7,158 nucleotides of DNA from positions 1-7,158 of the forward strand of contig CAJXTP010000154.1 of NCBI GenBank assembly GCA_913061335.1, written 5' to 3'. A program made the position numbers and the translations under genes. The notes under the pieces were generated by a model, which was given only the letters and a program-made list of their open reading frames with translations, was not told the DNA's origin and ran no database searches. Source of the DNA: an uncultured Loktanella sp. (GTDB lineage Bacteria; Pseudomonadota; Alphaproteobacteria; Rhodobacterales; Rhodobacteraceae). Shown here piece by piece: positions 1 through 6,674 of this stretch. Positions within the stretch are counted from its first letter, which is position 1. The number at the start of each line of letters is the position of its first letter.

Positions 1-158
1 AAATGTTGTCCGACAGCGGCGTTGTCTGTTCGCTTGATCTGGTCGAACTCAACCCGTTCCTTGATGATCGGGGCAAAACCGCCTCGCTCATGGTCGATCT
101 CACCGCATCATTACTCGGGCGGCGCGTCTTTGACCGCCCAACACGGAGCCACGGATGA
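1..158 (+). CDS. rocF: Arginase, C-terminal fragment (5' end outside the window)
   Basis: This is the last 51 complete codons of an arginase, which hydrolyses arginine to ornithine and urea in the cytoplasm. The first full codon is at position 3 and the stop TGA is at 156-158. The visible part contains SLDLVELNP, matching the conserved C-terminal S-[LM]-D-[LV]-V-E-[VIL]-N-P block of arginases, whose Glu helps hold the guanidinium group of the substrate. It is followed by the typical DDRGKTASL and ASLLGRR segments. The metal-binding His and Asp motifs lie upstream of the window and cannot be checked. The stop overlaps the start of ornithine cyclodeaminase (ATGA), so the two genes are probably co-translated as an arginine-degradation unit. 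A related ureohydrolase such as agmatinase is less likely, given the motif and the neighbour. The gene symbol follows common usage; arcA is used in some relatives. Confidence 0.85.
   Translation, partial: MLSDSGVVCSLDLVELNPFLDDRGKTASLMVDLTASLLGRRVFDRPTRSHG
145..148 (+). promoter_or_regulatory. Ribosome binding site deciding the ocd start
   Basis: GGAG lies 6 bases before the ATG at 155 and 12 bases before a second in-frame ATG at 161. The spacing favours the first ATG, which is also the one that overlaps the arginase stop. The site lies inside the arginase reading frame, as expected for coupled translation. Confidence 0.55.
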
Positions 159-1204
159 ATATGACCCCCTCAAAGCTTGCGATGGTGCCGTTTGTATCGG
201 TCGCGAATATGATGAAACTTGTGCATAGCATCGGCCTTGAGACATTCCTCAAAGATGTCGCTGCCGAAATCGAATCCGATTTTTCTCGTTGGGAACTGTT
301 TGATAAAACCCCACGCGTCGGGTCGCATTCCGACGTCGGTGTCATTGAATTGATGCCAACATCCGACGGTGAGCTTTACGGCTTCAAATACGTCAATGGC
401 CACCCAAAGAACATGGCAGAAGGCCTGCAAACCGTCACCGCCTTTGGCCTGCTGGCCGATGTTTACTCTGGCTATCCGGTCATGTTGTCGGAAATGACGG
501 TTTTGACTGCCCTGCGAACCGCCGCCATGTCGGCAGTCGCGACCAAGCACCTTGCGGCCCCAAACGCGACCACAATGGCGATGATCGGCAACGGCGCGCA
601 GTCCGAATTCCAATGCCTCGCGCAAAAGGCCGTCAACGGCATCACGCACATCCGGCTTTACGATATTGATCCTGCGGCAACCGCCAAATGCTTGGCCAAT
701 CTGGCGGGCCACGGCCTTAACGTGACGCCTTGCAAGTCGCCTCAAGAGGCGATTGAGGGCGCGCATATCATCACCACCGCCACAGCCGACAAAGACGCGC
801 AAACCATCCTGACCGACAACATGGTCGGCGCAGGTGTGCACATCAACGCCATCGGCGGCGATTGCCCCGGCAAAACCGAATTGCACCGCGATATCGTGGC
901 GCGCTCGACCGTCTTTGTAGAATACCCGCCACAAACCCGCGTCGAGGGCGAAATCCAGCAAATGGCCCCCGACCATCCCGTTGTAGAACTGTGGGAAGTC
1001 ATCACTGGCAAAGCCAAAGGGCGGCAGTCCGCTGGCGAGGTCACCCTGTTCGACGGTGTCGGTTTCGCCATCGAAGATTTCAGTGCTTTGCGCTACGTCC
1101 ACAACGCAATCAAAGGCACCGCGTTCTTTGATCAACTCGACATGATCGCCGACCCCGATGATCCACGCGATTTGTTTGGCATGTTACACCGTGCAAAGGG
1201 CTAA
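155..1204 (+). CDS. ocd: Ornithine cyclodeaminase
   Basis: The 349-residue protein belongs to the ornithine cyclodeaminase/mu-crystallin family and should convert L-ornithine to L-proline and ammonia using bound NAD. Its length is about that of the long OCD type known from Pseudomonas putida (about 350). Visible signatures are the substrate-binding block GVIELMP (62-68) with FKYVNGHP (77-84, Lys78), the conserved Arg121 in LTALRTAAMSA, the nucleotide-binding turn MIGNGAQSEFQ (143-153), and INAIGGDCPGKTEL (230-243), in which Asp236 matches the catalytic aspartate. YPPQTRVEGEI (257-267) is also typical. The start at 155 is preferred over ATG 161 because of the GGAG spacing and the 4-base ATGA overlap with arginase. 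The pair arginase plus OCD forms a route from arginine to proline, and the gene order supports this substrate over other family members such as alanine dehydrogenase. No strong terminator follows it. Confidence 0.93.
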   Translation: MNMTPSKLAMVPFVSVANMMKLVHSIGLETFLKDVAAEIESDFSRWELFDKTPRVGSHSDVGVIELMPTSDGELYGFKYVNGHPKNMAEGLQTVTAFGLLADVYSGYPVMLSEMTVLTALRTAAMSAVATKHLAAPNATTMAMIGNGAQSEFQCLAQKAVNGITHIRLYDIDPAATAKCLANLAGHGLNVTPCKSPQEAIEGAHIITTATADKDAQTILTDNMVGAGVHINAIGGDCPGKTELHRDIVARSTVFVEYPPQTRVEGEIQQMAPDHPVVELWEVITGKAKGRQSAGEVTLFDGVGFAIEDFSALRYVHNAIKGTAFFDQLDMIADPDDPRDLFGMLHRAKG

Positions 1205-1219
1205 TTTCACCCTTTTGCG

Positions 1220-1248
1220 TTGATGCCACCCCTTGTGTCTGCTAGGTT
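1220..1248 (+). promoter_or_regulatory. Candidate sigma-70-type promoter for gyrA
   Basis: TTGATG (1220-1225) and TAGGTT (1243-1248) are separated by 17 bases and lie 43 bases before the gyrA start. The -35 hexamer matches consensus at 4 of 6 positions and the -10 at only 3 of 6. This is the best pair I see in the 87-base spacer between ocd and gyrA, but it is weak. Transcription from further upstream, through ocd, is not excluded. Confidence 0.25.
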
Positions 1249-1280
1249 TATTTCTACGAAATGTAGGCAATAGACCGAGC

Positions 1281-1284
1281 AGGG
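1281..1284 (+). promoter_or_regulatory. Ribosome binding site supporting the GTG start of gyrA
   Basis: AGGG is followed by 7 bases and then GTG at 1292. No in-frame ATG occurs before Met41, which lies inside the conserved catalytic core (YLDYAMSVIV), so GTG 1292 is the only reasonable start I can see. Confidence 0.5.
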
Positions 1285-1291
1285 CAACAAC

Positions 1292-4045
1292 GTGAACGAT
1301 ACGCCGGAAACACCTGAAAACAATGATGAAATACCTGATGGGAAGTACGTTTATGACGGCCCGTCGGTCACAATCGAACACGAGCTGAAAACCAGCTACC
1401 TCGATTACGCGATGTCCGTCATCGTTTCACGCGCAATTCCCGACCTGCGCGACGGTCTAAAACCTGTTCATCGCCGCATCATTTACTCGATGTACGAGAA
1501 GGGTATTACCGCCGATAAATCCTACCGGAAGTCTGCAAAATCAGTTGGTGACGTGATGGGGTCTTACCACCCGCACGGCGACAGCGCGATCTATGAAGCC
1601 TTGGTGCGTATGGCGCAAAGTTTCTCAATGTCCGTGCCGTTGATTGACGGTCAAGGTAACTTTGGCTCGATGGATGGCGACGGCGCGGCGGCAATGCGTT
1701 ACACTGAATCCCGCCTGCAAAAAATCGCCAAATTCCTGACCGACGACCTGCTTAAAGACACCGTTGATTTCATGGACAACTATGATGGCAAGGAACGCGA
1801 ACCGTCGGTTCTGCCTGCCCGTTATCCCAACATGCTGGTCAATGGCGCCGGCGGTATTGCGGTTGGCATGGCGACAAACATCCCGCCCCATAACCTTGGC
1901 GAAGTCATCGACGCGACTCTCGCGCTGATCGACAGCCCTGACATGTCGTCCGAAGACCTGATCGAATACATTCCAGCCCCCGATTTCCCAACTGGCGGGC
2001 TTATTCTTGGCCGCACAGGTGCGCGCAAAGCCTATACCGAAGGTCGCGGTTCCGTCATCGTGCGCTGTAAAACCCGCATCGAGGAAATCCGCAAAGACCG
2101 CTATGCGATCATCATCGACGAAATCCCGTATCAGGTGAACAAATCGTCGATGATCAACCGGATTGCAGAAGCTGCGCGCGACAAAAAGATCGAAGGCATC
2201 AGTCACGTACAAGACGAATCTGATCGCAACGGCGTGCGTGTCGTGATCGAACTGAAACGCGACGCCACAGCCGAGGTTGTGCTCAACCAGCTGTTCCGTT
2301 TCACGCCGATGCAGACCTATTTCGGCTGTAACATGTTGGCACTGAACGGCGGCCGCCCCGAACAGCTTACCCTGCGTGCGTTCCTGACCAACTTCGTGGA
2401 TTTCCGCGAAGATGTGGTTGCGCGGCGCACCGCGTTTGAGCTGCGCAAAGCCCGCGAACGCTCGCATATTCTATGTGGCCTCGCCGTCGCCGTCACAAAC
2501 ATCGACGAAATCGTGGCAACTATTCGGAATTCTGCTGATGCGGCAGAGGCGCGCGAAAAACTTATGACGCGCCCGTGGCCTGCGCTGGATATCCTCGAAT
2601 ATATCGCGCTGATTGACGATCCGACCCACACGGCCAACGACGATGGCACCTATAATCTGTCAGAAGCACAGGCCCGCGCGATCCTCGAATTGCGCCTTCA
2701 GCGATTGACCCAGCTGGGCGTCAAAGACGTCACCGATGAACTGCGGGAACTCGCTGGTAAAATCCGCGAGTACCTTGAAATTCTTGGGTCGCGTGACCGG
2801 ATCATGCAAATCATTCGCGACGAGCTAAAAGAAGTCCGCGATCTATTTGCCGTCCCCCGTCGCACCGAGATCGTTGATTGGTCCGGCGACATGGAAGACG
2901 AAGACCTGATCGAAAAAGAAGACATGGTCGTCACCGTCACCTCTGGCGGCTACATCAAACGCACAGCGCTTGCCGATTTCCGCGCACAGCGTCGCGGCGG
3001 CAAAGGCCTGTCATCGATGGCCACAAAAGAAGAAGACGTGGTCACCACGCTTTTCGTCGCCAACACCCATACCCAACTGTTGTTCTTCACAACGGACGGC
3101 ATGGTTTATAAACTCAAAACATGGCGCCTGCCGCTTGGGTCACGTACCGCCAAGGGTAAGGCGATTGTTAACATCCTGCCGATCCCGACAGGTGTGTCGA
3201 TTGCCGCAATTATGCCAGTGGACCGCGACGAGGCCGAATGGGACGATCTACAGGTCGTCTTTGCCACCTCTGCGGGCACCGTGCGCCGCAACAAACTGTC
3301 TGATTTCACCAATGTGATGCGCAATGGTAAGATTGCGATGAAGTTTGAAGGCGACACTGCCGATTATACGCTGATTAACGCGCGTATCGCGTCAAACGAC
3401 GACGATGTGATGCTTGTGACCAACTCTGGCCGCGCAATCCGCTTCCGTGCGACTGACGTGCGCGTCTTTAACAGCCGAAATTCGGTTGGTGTGCGTGGGA
3501 TCAAACTGCAAGGCGACGACAAAGTTGTCTCCATGTCGATCATCAGCCACTTCGAGGCCGAATCCGCCGAGCGCCAAGCCTACCTTAAGATGCGCCGCGC
3601 AATGGCGGGTCTGACCGATGAGGCAGAAAACGACGACGAGGAAGACGGTGTTGTTGGCGCCATCAGCCCCGAGCGTTACGCCGAAATGTCTGCAACCGAA
3701 AACCTGATCCTCACGATTACGGAAAAAGGGTCCGGCAAACTGTCGTCATCACACGACTACCCGCTTCGCGGTCGTGGTGGCATGGGTGTGGCAGCAATGG
3801 ATAAGGCAATGCGCGGCGGCCAATTGGTCACCTCCTTCCCTGTCGAACTTTCTGATCAGATTATGCTTGTGACCTCCACTGGCCAATCGATCCGCGTCCC
3901 AATTGAAGGGATCAGTTTTCGGTCGCGCGGCGCTGGCGGTGTAAAGGTCTTTGACACAGCCAAAAAAGAAGTCGTCGTGTCCGTTGCTTGGATCGCAGAT
4001 CAGGGCGAAGGCGACGATATCGAGGACGCTGAAATCGTTGAATAA
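1292..4045 (+). CDS. gyrA: DNA gyrase subunit A
   Basis: The 917-residue protein is the DNA-breaking and rejoining subunit of gyrase. It works as an A2B2 complex with GyrB to introduce negative supercoils using ATP. The N-terminal core begins with SYLDYAMSVIVSRAIPDLRDG (about 35-55) and LKPVHRR (56-62). The helix-turn-helix and quinolone region reads SYHPHGDSAIYE (91-102). The active-site tyrosine is Tyr137 after Arg136. The C-terminal beta-pinwheel carries the GyrA box QRRGGKG at 566-572, which separates GyrA from ParC and is needed for DNA wrapping. Residues about 755-803 form an insert between pinwheel blades with an acidic stretch (776-785), and the tail is also acidic (EGDDIEDAEIVE). By comparison with Escherichia coli GyrA, position 83 is Ser (Ser98), position 87 is Glu (Glu102) and position 76 is Ser (Ser91) instead of Lys. 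It appears to be transcribed alone and ends ahead of a strong terminator. Confidence 0.97.
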   Translation: MNDTPETPENNDEIPDGKYVYDGPSVTIEHELKTSYLDYAMSVIVSRAIPDLRDGLKPVHRRIIYSMYEKGITADKSYRKSAKSVGDVMGSYHPHGDSAIYEALVRMAQSFSMSVPLIDGQGNFGSMDGDGAAAMRYTESRLQKIAKFLTDDLLKDTVDFMDNYDGKEREPSVLPARYPNMLVNGAGGIAVGMATNIPPHNLGEVIDATLALIDSPDMSSEDLIEYIPAPDFPTGGLILGRTGARKAYTEGRGSVIVRCKTRIEEIRKDRYAIIIDEIPYQVNKSSMINRIAEAARDKKIEGISHVQDESDRNGVRVVIELKRDATAEVVLNQLFRFTPMQTYFGCNMLALNGGRPEQLTLRAFLTNFVDFREDVVARRTAFELRKARERSHILCGLAVAVTNIDEIVATIRNSADAAEAREKLMTRPWPALDILEYIALIDDPTHTANDDGTYNLSEAQARAILELRLQRLTQLGVKDVTDELRELAGKIREYLEILGSRDRIMQIIRDELKEVRDLFAVPRRTEIVDWSGDMEDEDLIEKEDMVVTVTSGGYIKRTALADFRAQRRGGKGLSSMATKEEDVVTTLFVANTHTQLLFFTTDGMVYKLKTWRLPLGSRTAKGKAIVNILPIPTGVSIAAIMPVDRDEAEWDDLQVVFATSAGTVRRNKLSDFTNVMRNGKIAMKFEGDTADYTLINARIASNDDDVMLVTNSGRAIRFRATDVRVFNSRNSVGVRGIKLQGDDKVVSMSIISHFEAESAERQAYLKMRRAMAGLTDEAENDDEEDGVVGAISPERYAEMSATENLILTITEKGSGKLSSSHDYPLRGRGGMGVAAMDKAMRGGQLVTSFPVELSDQIMLVTSTGQSIRVPIEGISFRSRGAGGVKVFDTAKKEVVVSVAWIADQGEGDDIEDAEIVE

Positions 4046-4049
4046 ACGG

Positions 4050-4082
4050 CTTATGTAAAACTTATACGAATCTTATACGAAA
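4050..4082 (+). repeat. Three tandem 11-bp units downstream of gyrA
   Basis: The units are CTTATGTAAAA (4050-4060), CTTATACGAAT (4061-4071) and CTTATACGAAA (4072-4082). The second and third share 10 of 11 bases; the first is degenerate. The period is close to one helical turn and the block is AT-rich. It starts 4 bases after the gyrA stop and ends 14 bases before the terminator stem. It could be slippage, a protein-binding array, or part of a promoter for trmFO: TTATGT at 4051-4056 and TATACG at 4074-4079 are 17 bases apart, but the -35 is poor. No function can be assigned. Confidence 0.55.
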
Positions 4083-4096
4083 AATACATCACTATT

Positions 4097-4122
4097 GGCG
4101 GGGTTTTCAGACCCCGCCTTTT
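4097..4122 (+). terminator. Intrinsic terminator of gyrA
   Basis: A perfect GC-rich stem GGCGGGGT (4097-4104) pairs with ACCCCGCC (4111-4118) around the 6-base loop TTTCAG, followed by TTTT (4119-4122). This is the classic shape of a Rho-independent terminator, with a rather short T tract. It lies 51 bases after the gyrA stop and 17 bases before the trmFO start, so it also sits in the region where a trmFO leader would be. Confidence 0.85.
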
Positions 4123-4139
4123 GCCTTAAATCGGATCAC

Positions 4140-5483
4140 ATGACAGATATTCTTAACATCATCGGCGGCGGAATGGCCGGTAGCGAAGCCGCATGGCAAG
4201 CCGCCAACGCAGGCATCAAAGTCGTCATTCACGAGATGCGCCCCAAGGTCAAAACCTTCGCACATCGCACTGAATTCCTTGGCGAAATGGTCTGTTCCAA
4301 TTCGTTCCGATCAGATGACGATGAACAAAATGCCGTCGGGCTTTTGCATTGGGAAATGCGCGCTGCAAACGGGCTGATCATGGCCACTGCAGAAAAGCAT
4401 CGCATCCCAGCGGGCGGTGCACTCGCCGTGGACCGCGACCCCTTTGCGCAAAGCGTCACAGCCGCATTAACGTCGCATCCTAACATCACGATTTCATACG
4501 AAGAAATCACATCGCTACCCAACGACGGCCAATGGATAATCGCCACCGGACCGCTCACATCCGGCGCCCTAGCCGAAGCAATCGCGTCTGAGACAGGCGT
4601 CGAAGCGCTCGCGTTTTTCGATGCAATTGCGCCCATCGTTTATCACGATAGCATCAACATGGATATCGCATGGATGCAGTCGCGTTACGACAAAGGCGAG
4701 ACCGTAGAAGAGCAAACAGCCTACCTCAATTGTCCGATGAACAAGGACCAATACGAGGCCTTCATCGACGCACTTTTAGAGGCTGAAAAAACCGAATTCA
4801 AAGAGGGCGAAACCGCCGGATATTTCGACGGCTGCCTGCCCATTGAGGTCATGGCCGAACGTGGCCGCGAAACGCTACGTTGGGGCCCAATGAAGCCAGT
4901 CGGCCTCACAAACGAACACGATCCCGAAACAAAAGCCCACGCCGTCGTTCAGCTTCGTCGCGATAACGCTTTGGGAACTCTCTACAATATTGTCGGATTC
5001 CAAACAAAGATGAAGTACGGCGCACAAAAGGCTGTTTTTAAAACGATTCCTGCCCTTGAAGATGCAGAATTTGCGCGACTTGGTGGCATCCATCGCAATA
5101 GCTTTATCAACTCACCGACCTTGCTTGACCATGAAATGCGCCTAAAGACCAAACCTAATATCCGCTTTGCAGGCCAGATCACTGGCGTTGAAGGTTATGT
5201 CGAAAGCGCTGCAATGGGTCTGCTTGCAGGCAAACTAGCGGTGGCGGAAATGCGCGGTGAAACAGTTGCCACAGTCCCCGAAACCACTGCGATGGGTGCG
5301 CTGGTATCGCACATCACTGGCGGCGCTGCGGCAAAGACTTTCCAGCCGATGAACGTAAACTTCGGGTTGTTCCCACCACTTGAAGGTATGAAATCTGGGC
5401 GTCGAGGCCGTAAGGATCGCTACAAAGGCTATACGGACCGCGCCAAGATCGATTGGCAAGAATGGCTCGCCCCGCAAGCATGA
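4140..5483 (+). CDS. trmFO: Methylenetetrahydrofolate--tRNA-(uracil-5-)-methyltransferase TrmFO
   Basis: The 447-residue flavoprotein should form 5-methyluridine at position 54 of the tRNA T-loop, taking the carbon from methylenetetrahydrofolate and using FAD and NAD(P)H. The FAD-binding glycine loop IIGGGMAGSEAAW is at 7-19, followed by the strand end VVIHEMRP (28-35). CSNSFRSD (52-59) holds Cys52, and YFDGCLPIEVMAERG (228-242) holds Cys232; these match the two catalytic cysteines known in Bacillus subtilis TrmFO. FAGQITGVEGYVESAAMG (343-360) and MNVNFGLFPP (404-413) are family hallmarks. I chose ATG 4140 because the protein then begins, as in relatives, just before the FAD strand; upstream TTG codons in frame would put coding sequence through the terminator hairpin. 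The ribosome site is weak (GGA at 4133-4135). The end overlaps gluQRS by ATGA, linking two tRNA-modification genes. Confidence 0.96.
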   Translation: MTDILNIIGGGMAGSEAAWQAANAGIKVVIHEMRPKVKTFAHRTEFLGEMVCSNSFRSDDDEQNAVGLLHWEMRAANGLIMATAEKHRIPAGGALAVDRDPFAQSVTAALTSHPNITISYEEITSLPNDGQWIIATGPLTSGALAEAIASETGVEALAFFDAIAPIVYHDSINMDIAWMQSRYDKGETVEEQTAYLNCPMNKDQYEAFIDALLEAEKTEFKEGETAGYFDGCLPIEVMAERGRETLRWGPMKPVGLTNEHDPETKAHAVVQLRRDNALGTLYNIVGFQTKMKYGAQKAVFKTIPALEDAEFARLGGIHRNSFINSPTLLDHEMRLKTKPNIRFAGQITGVEGYVESAAMGLLAGKLAVAEMRGETVATVPETTAMGALVSHITGGAAAKTFQPMNVNFGLFPPLEGMKSGRRGRKDRYKGYTDRAKIDWQEWLAPQA

Positions 5484-6271
5484 TAACGCGCTTTGCCCCA
5501 TCGCCAACTGGCCCGCTTCATCTGGGGCATGCCTATTCGGCGATGGTGGCACATGACATGGCAACTGCCTCAGGCGGAACATTCCTTTTGCGGATTGAAG
5601 ACATTGATCAAACCCGCGCGCGTCCACAGTGGGAAGCCCAGATATATGATGATCTGGCATGGCTTGGATTGCATTGGCCTGAGCCGGTTATGAAGCAATC
5701 CGACCGCATATCCGTATATCAAGATGCGGTTAGAATGATGTGGAACCAACGGCTTATATACCCTTGTTCATGTAACCGTAAGGACGTTTTGGCAGCTGCA
5801 AGCGCACCGCAGGAAGGTGCGCCGATAATTGGACCGGACGGGGTGGTCTATCCAGGCACATGCAAGAAACAAGGCCAACGCCGCGGCCCAGTACCAACAA
5901 CCGCTGCGTTGCGTCTAGATATGTCCAAGGCGGATGTGACCTCCGATTTGGCACAAACTGCTGGTGACATTGTGATTTCACGGTGCGAGATGGGCACGTC
6001 ATATCACCTGTCTGTGGTCATCGACGATGCCGCCCAAGGGGTAACGGACGTCGTGCGCGGCGAAGATCTTGAGAATGCGACACCGATCCATATTTTACTG
6101 CAAAATATGCTGGGATTACCAACGCCGCGTTACCATCATCATCGCTTAATCCGCGATGAAAACGGTAAAAGATTGGCCAAGAGAGACGACGCGCGTGCGC
6201 TATCAAAGTACCGTTCTGAAGGTGTAACTCCCAATGATATCAGACGGTTGGTGGGGCTTCCTGAAGTATAA
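5480..6271 (+). CDS. gluQRS: Glutamyl-Q tRNA(Asp) synthetase
   Basis: The 263-residue protein is a truncated paralogue of glutamyl-tRNA synthetase without an anticodon-binding domain. The family activates glutamate and attaches it to queuosine at position 34 of tRNA-Asp. It opens with TRFAPSPTGPLHLGH (3-17), which includes the HIGH-type ATP motif, and RIEDIDQTRARP (38-49). A zinc-binding set Cys96-x-Cys98 ... Tyr124-x3-Cys128 matches the CxC/YxxxC arrangement of GluQ-RS. QGVTDVVRGEDL (186-197) and the KMSKS-like loop KRLAKRD (230-236) complete the catalytic fold. ATG 5480 is preferred because it leaves the usual 2-4 residues before RFAPSPTG and overlaps the trmFO stop by ATGA; ATG 5462 would add six residues lying inside trmFO. 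No clear Shine-Dalgarno is seen, which fits coupled translation. Its 3' end overlaps hisI on the other strand by 32 bases. It implies that the host makes or salvages queuosine. Confidence 0.94.
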   Translation: MITRFAPSPTGPLHLGHAYSAMVAHDMATASGGTFLLRIEDIDQTRARPQWEAQIYDDLAWLGLHWPEPVMKQSDRISVYQDAVRMMWNQRLIYPCSCNRKDVLAAASAPQEGAPIIGPDGVVYPGTCKKQGQRRGPVPTTAALRLDMSKADVTSDLAQTAGDIVISRCEMGTSYHLSVVIDDAAQGVTDVVRGEDLENATPIHILLQNMLGLPTPRYHHHRLIRDENGKRLAKRDDARALSKYRSEGVTPNDIRRLVGLPEV

Positions 6272-6605
6272 CTTCGGCGCCGTCTTTGACTTCGGTATAG
6301 AAACAGGTACGCCGTCCAGTGTGACATGCGGGACCAACTTGACGGACAGAAACAAGCAGGCAATCGCGGTCACAATCTAGCTTGAAGGTCACAAGTTTTT
6401 GCGTGTTGCCGGATGTCGCACCCTTCACCCAAAACTCTTGGCGGGACCGCGACCAGTACGTCACATCACCGGTTACCAAAGTTTGTTGAACACTGGTCGC
6501 ATTCATCCATGCCATCATAAGCACTTCGCCAGTGTCAGCATCTTGTGCAATCGCGGGGATCAGTCCCGCATCATTGTATTTAAGTGTTTGAGGATCGAAA
6601 GACAT
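6240..6605 (-). CDS. hisI: Phosphoribosyl-AMP cyclohydrolase
   Basis: The 121-residue enzyme opens the purine ring of phosphoribosyl-AMP, the third step of histidine biosynthesis. It is the stand-alone HisI form, not the HisIE fusion. Visible marks are VLMMAWMN (28-35), TYWSRSRQEFWVKG (49-62) with GNTQ (66-69), the metal-binding stretch LDCDRDC (76-82, with Asp77, Asp79 and Asp81), and GPACHTGRRTCF (91-102). Cys78, Cys94 and Cys101 show the 16- and 7-residue spacing of the family's zinc ligands. I chose the ATG at 6605-6603 because the protein then starts MSFDPQTLKY, at normal family length. An in-frame ATG at 6659 would add 18 residues with no family resemblance and no ribosome site. A weak AAGG lies about 12 bases before the chosen start. 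Its last 32 bases run antisense to the end of gluQRS, and it is divergent from the scaffold gene on the other side. Confidence 0.95.
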   Translation of the reverse strand: MSFDPQTLKYNDAGLIPAIAQDADTGEVLMMAWMNATSVQQTLVTGDVTYWSRSRQEFWVKGATSGNTQKLVTFKLDCDRDCLLVSVRQVGPACHTGRRTCFYTEVKDGAEVILQEAPPTV

Positions 6606-6660
6606 TGGCGGAAAACCTTTGCAAATGAAGACTTGCGGACTATCTAAAGCCAACGTCATG

Positions 6661-6666
6661 AAAGGG
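6661..6666 (+). promoter_or_regulatory. Ribosome binding site supporting the GTG start at 6675
   Basis: AAAGGG is followed by 8 bases and then GTG at 6675. The next in-frame ATG (6696) has no comparable site at a proper distance, and starting there would remove residues before the KLYS block that relatives appear to share. Confidence 0.5.
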
Positions 6667-6674
6667 CAAACGCG

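Noticed and set aside
170..1135. Long minus-strand open frame of 321 codons opposite ocd
   Set aside because: It is antisense to a clearly recognised enzyme, its translation resembles no family, and long antisense frames are common in moderately GC-rich coding DNA.
1193..1218. Possible terminator at the ocd stop: GCAAAGGG paired with CCCTTTTGC
   Set aside because: The stem has a bulge, only about three GC pairs at its core and no T tract after the stem; the T run is part of the stem itself. Too weak to call.
1254..1266. Small hairpin CTAC-GAAAT-GTAG before gyrA
   Set aside because: A four-base stem is expected by chance, and nothing around it suggests an operator.
1625..2467. Minus-strand open frame of 280 codons opposite gyrA
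   Set aside because: It is a shadow of the conserved gyrA core, with no family resemblance and no start context.
4095..4139. Extended trmFO start at TTG 4095
   Set aside because: It would place coding sequence through the terminator hairpin and add 15 residues before the FAD-binding strand; ATG 4140 gives the normal N-terminus.
5493..5693. Alternative plus-strand frame inside gluQRS
   Set aside because: It is out of frame with the conserved RFAPSPTG/HLGH motifs, which are encoded by the overlapping true frame.
6606..6659. N-terminal extension of HisI from the ATG at 6659
   Set aside because: The 18 extra residues do not resemble HisI, there is no ribosome site upstream, and MSFDP at 6605 gives the usual length.
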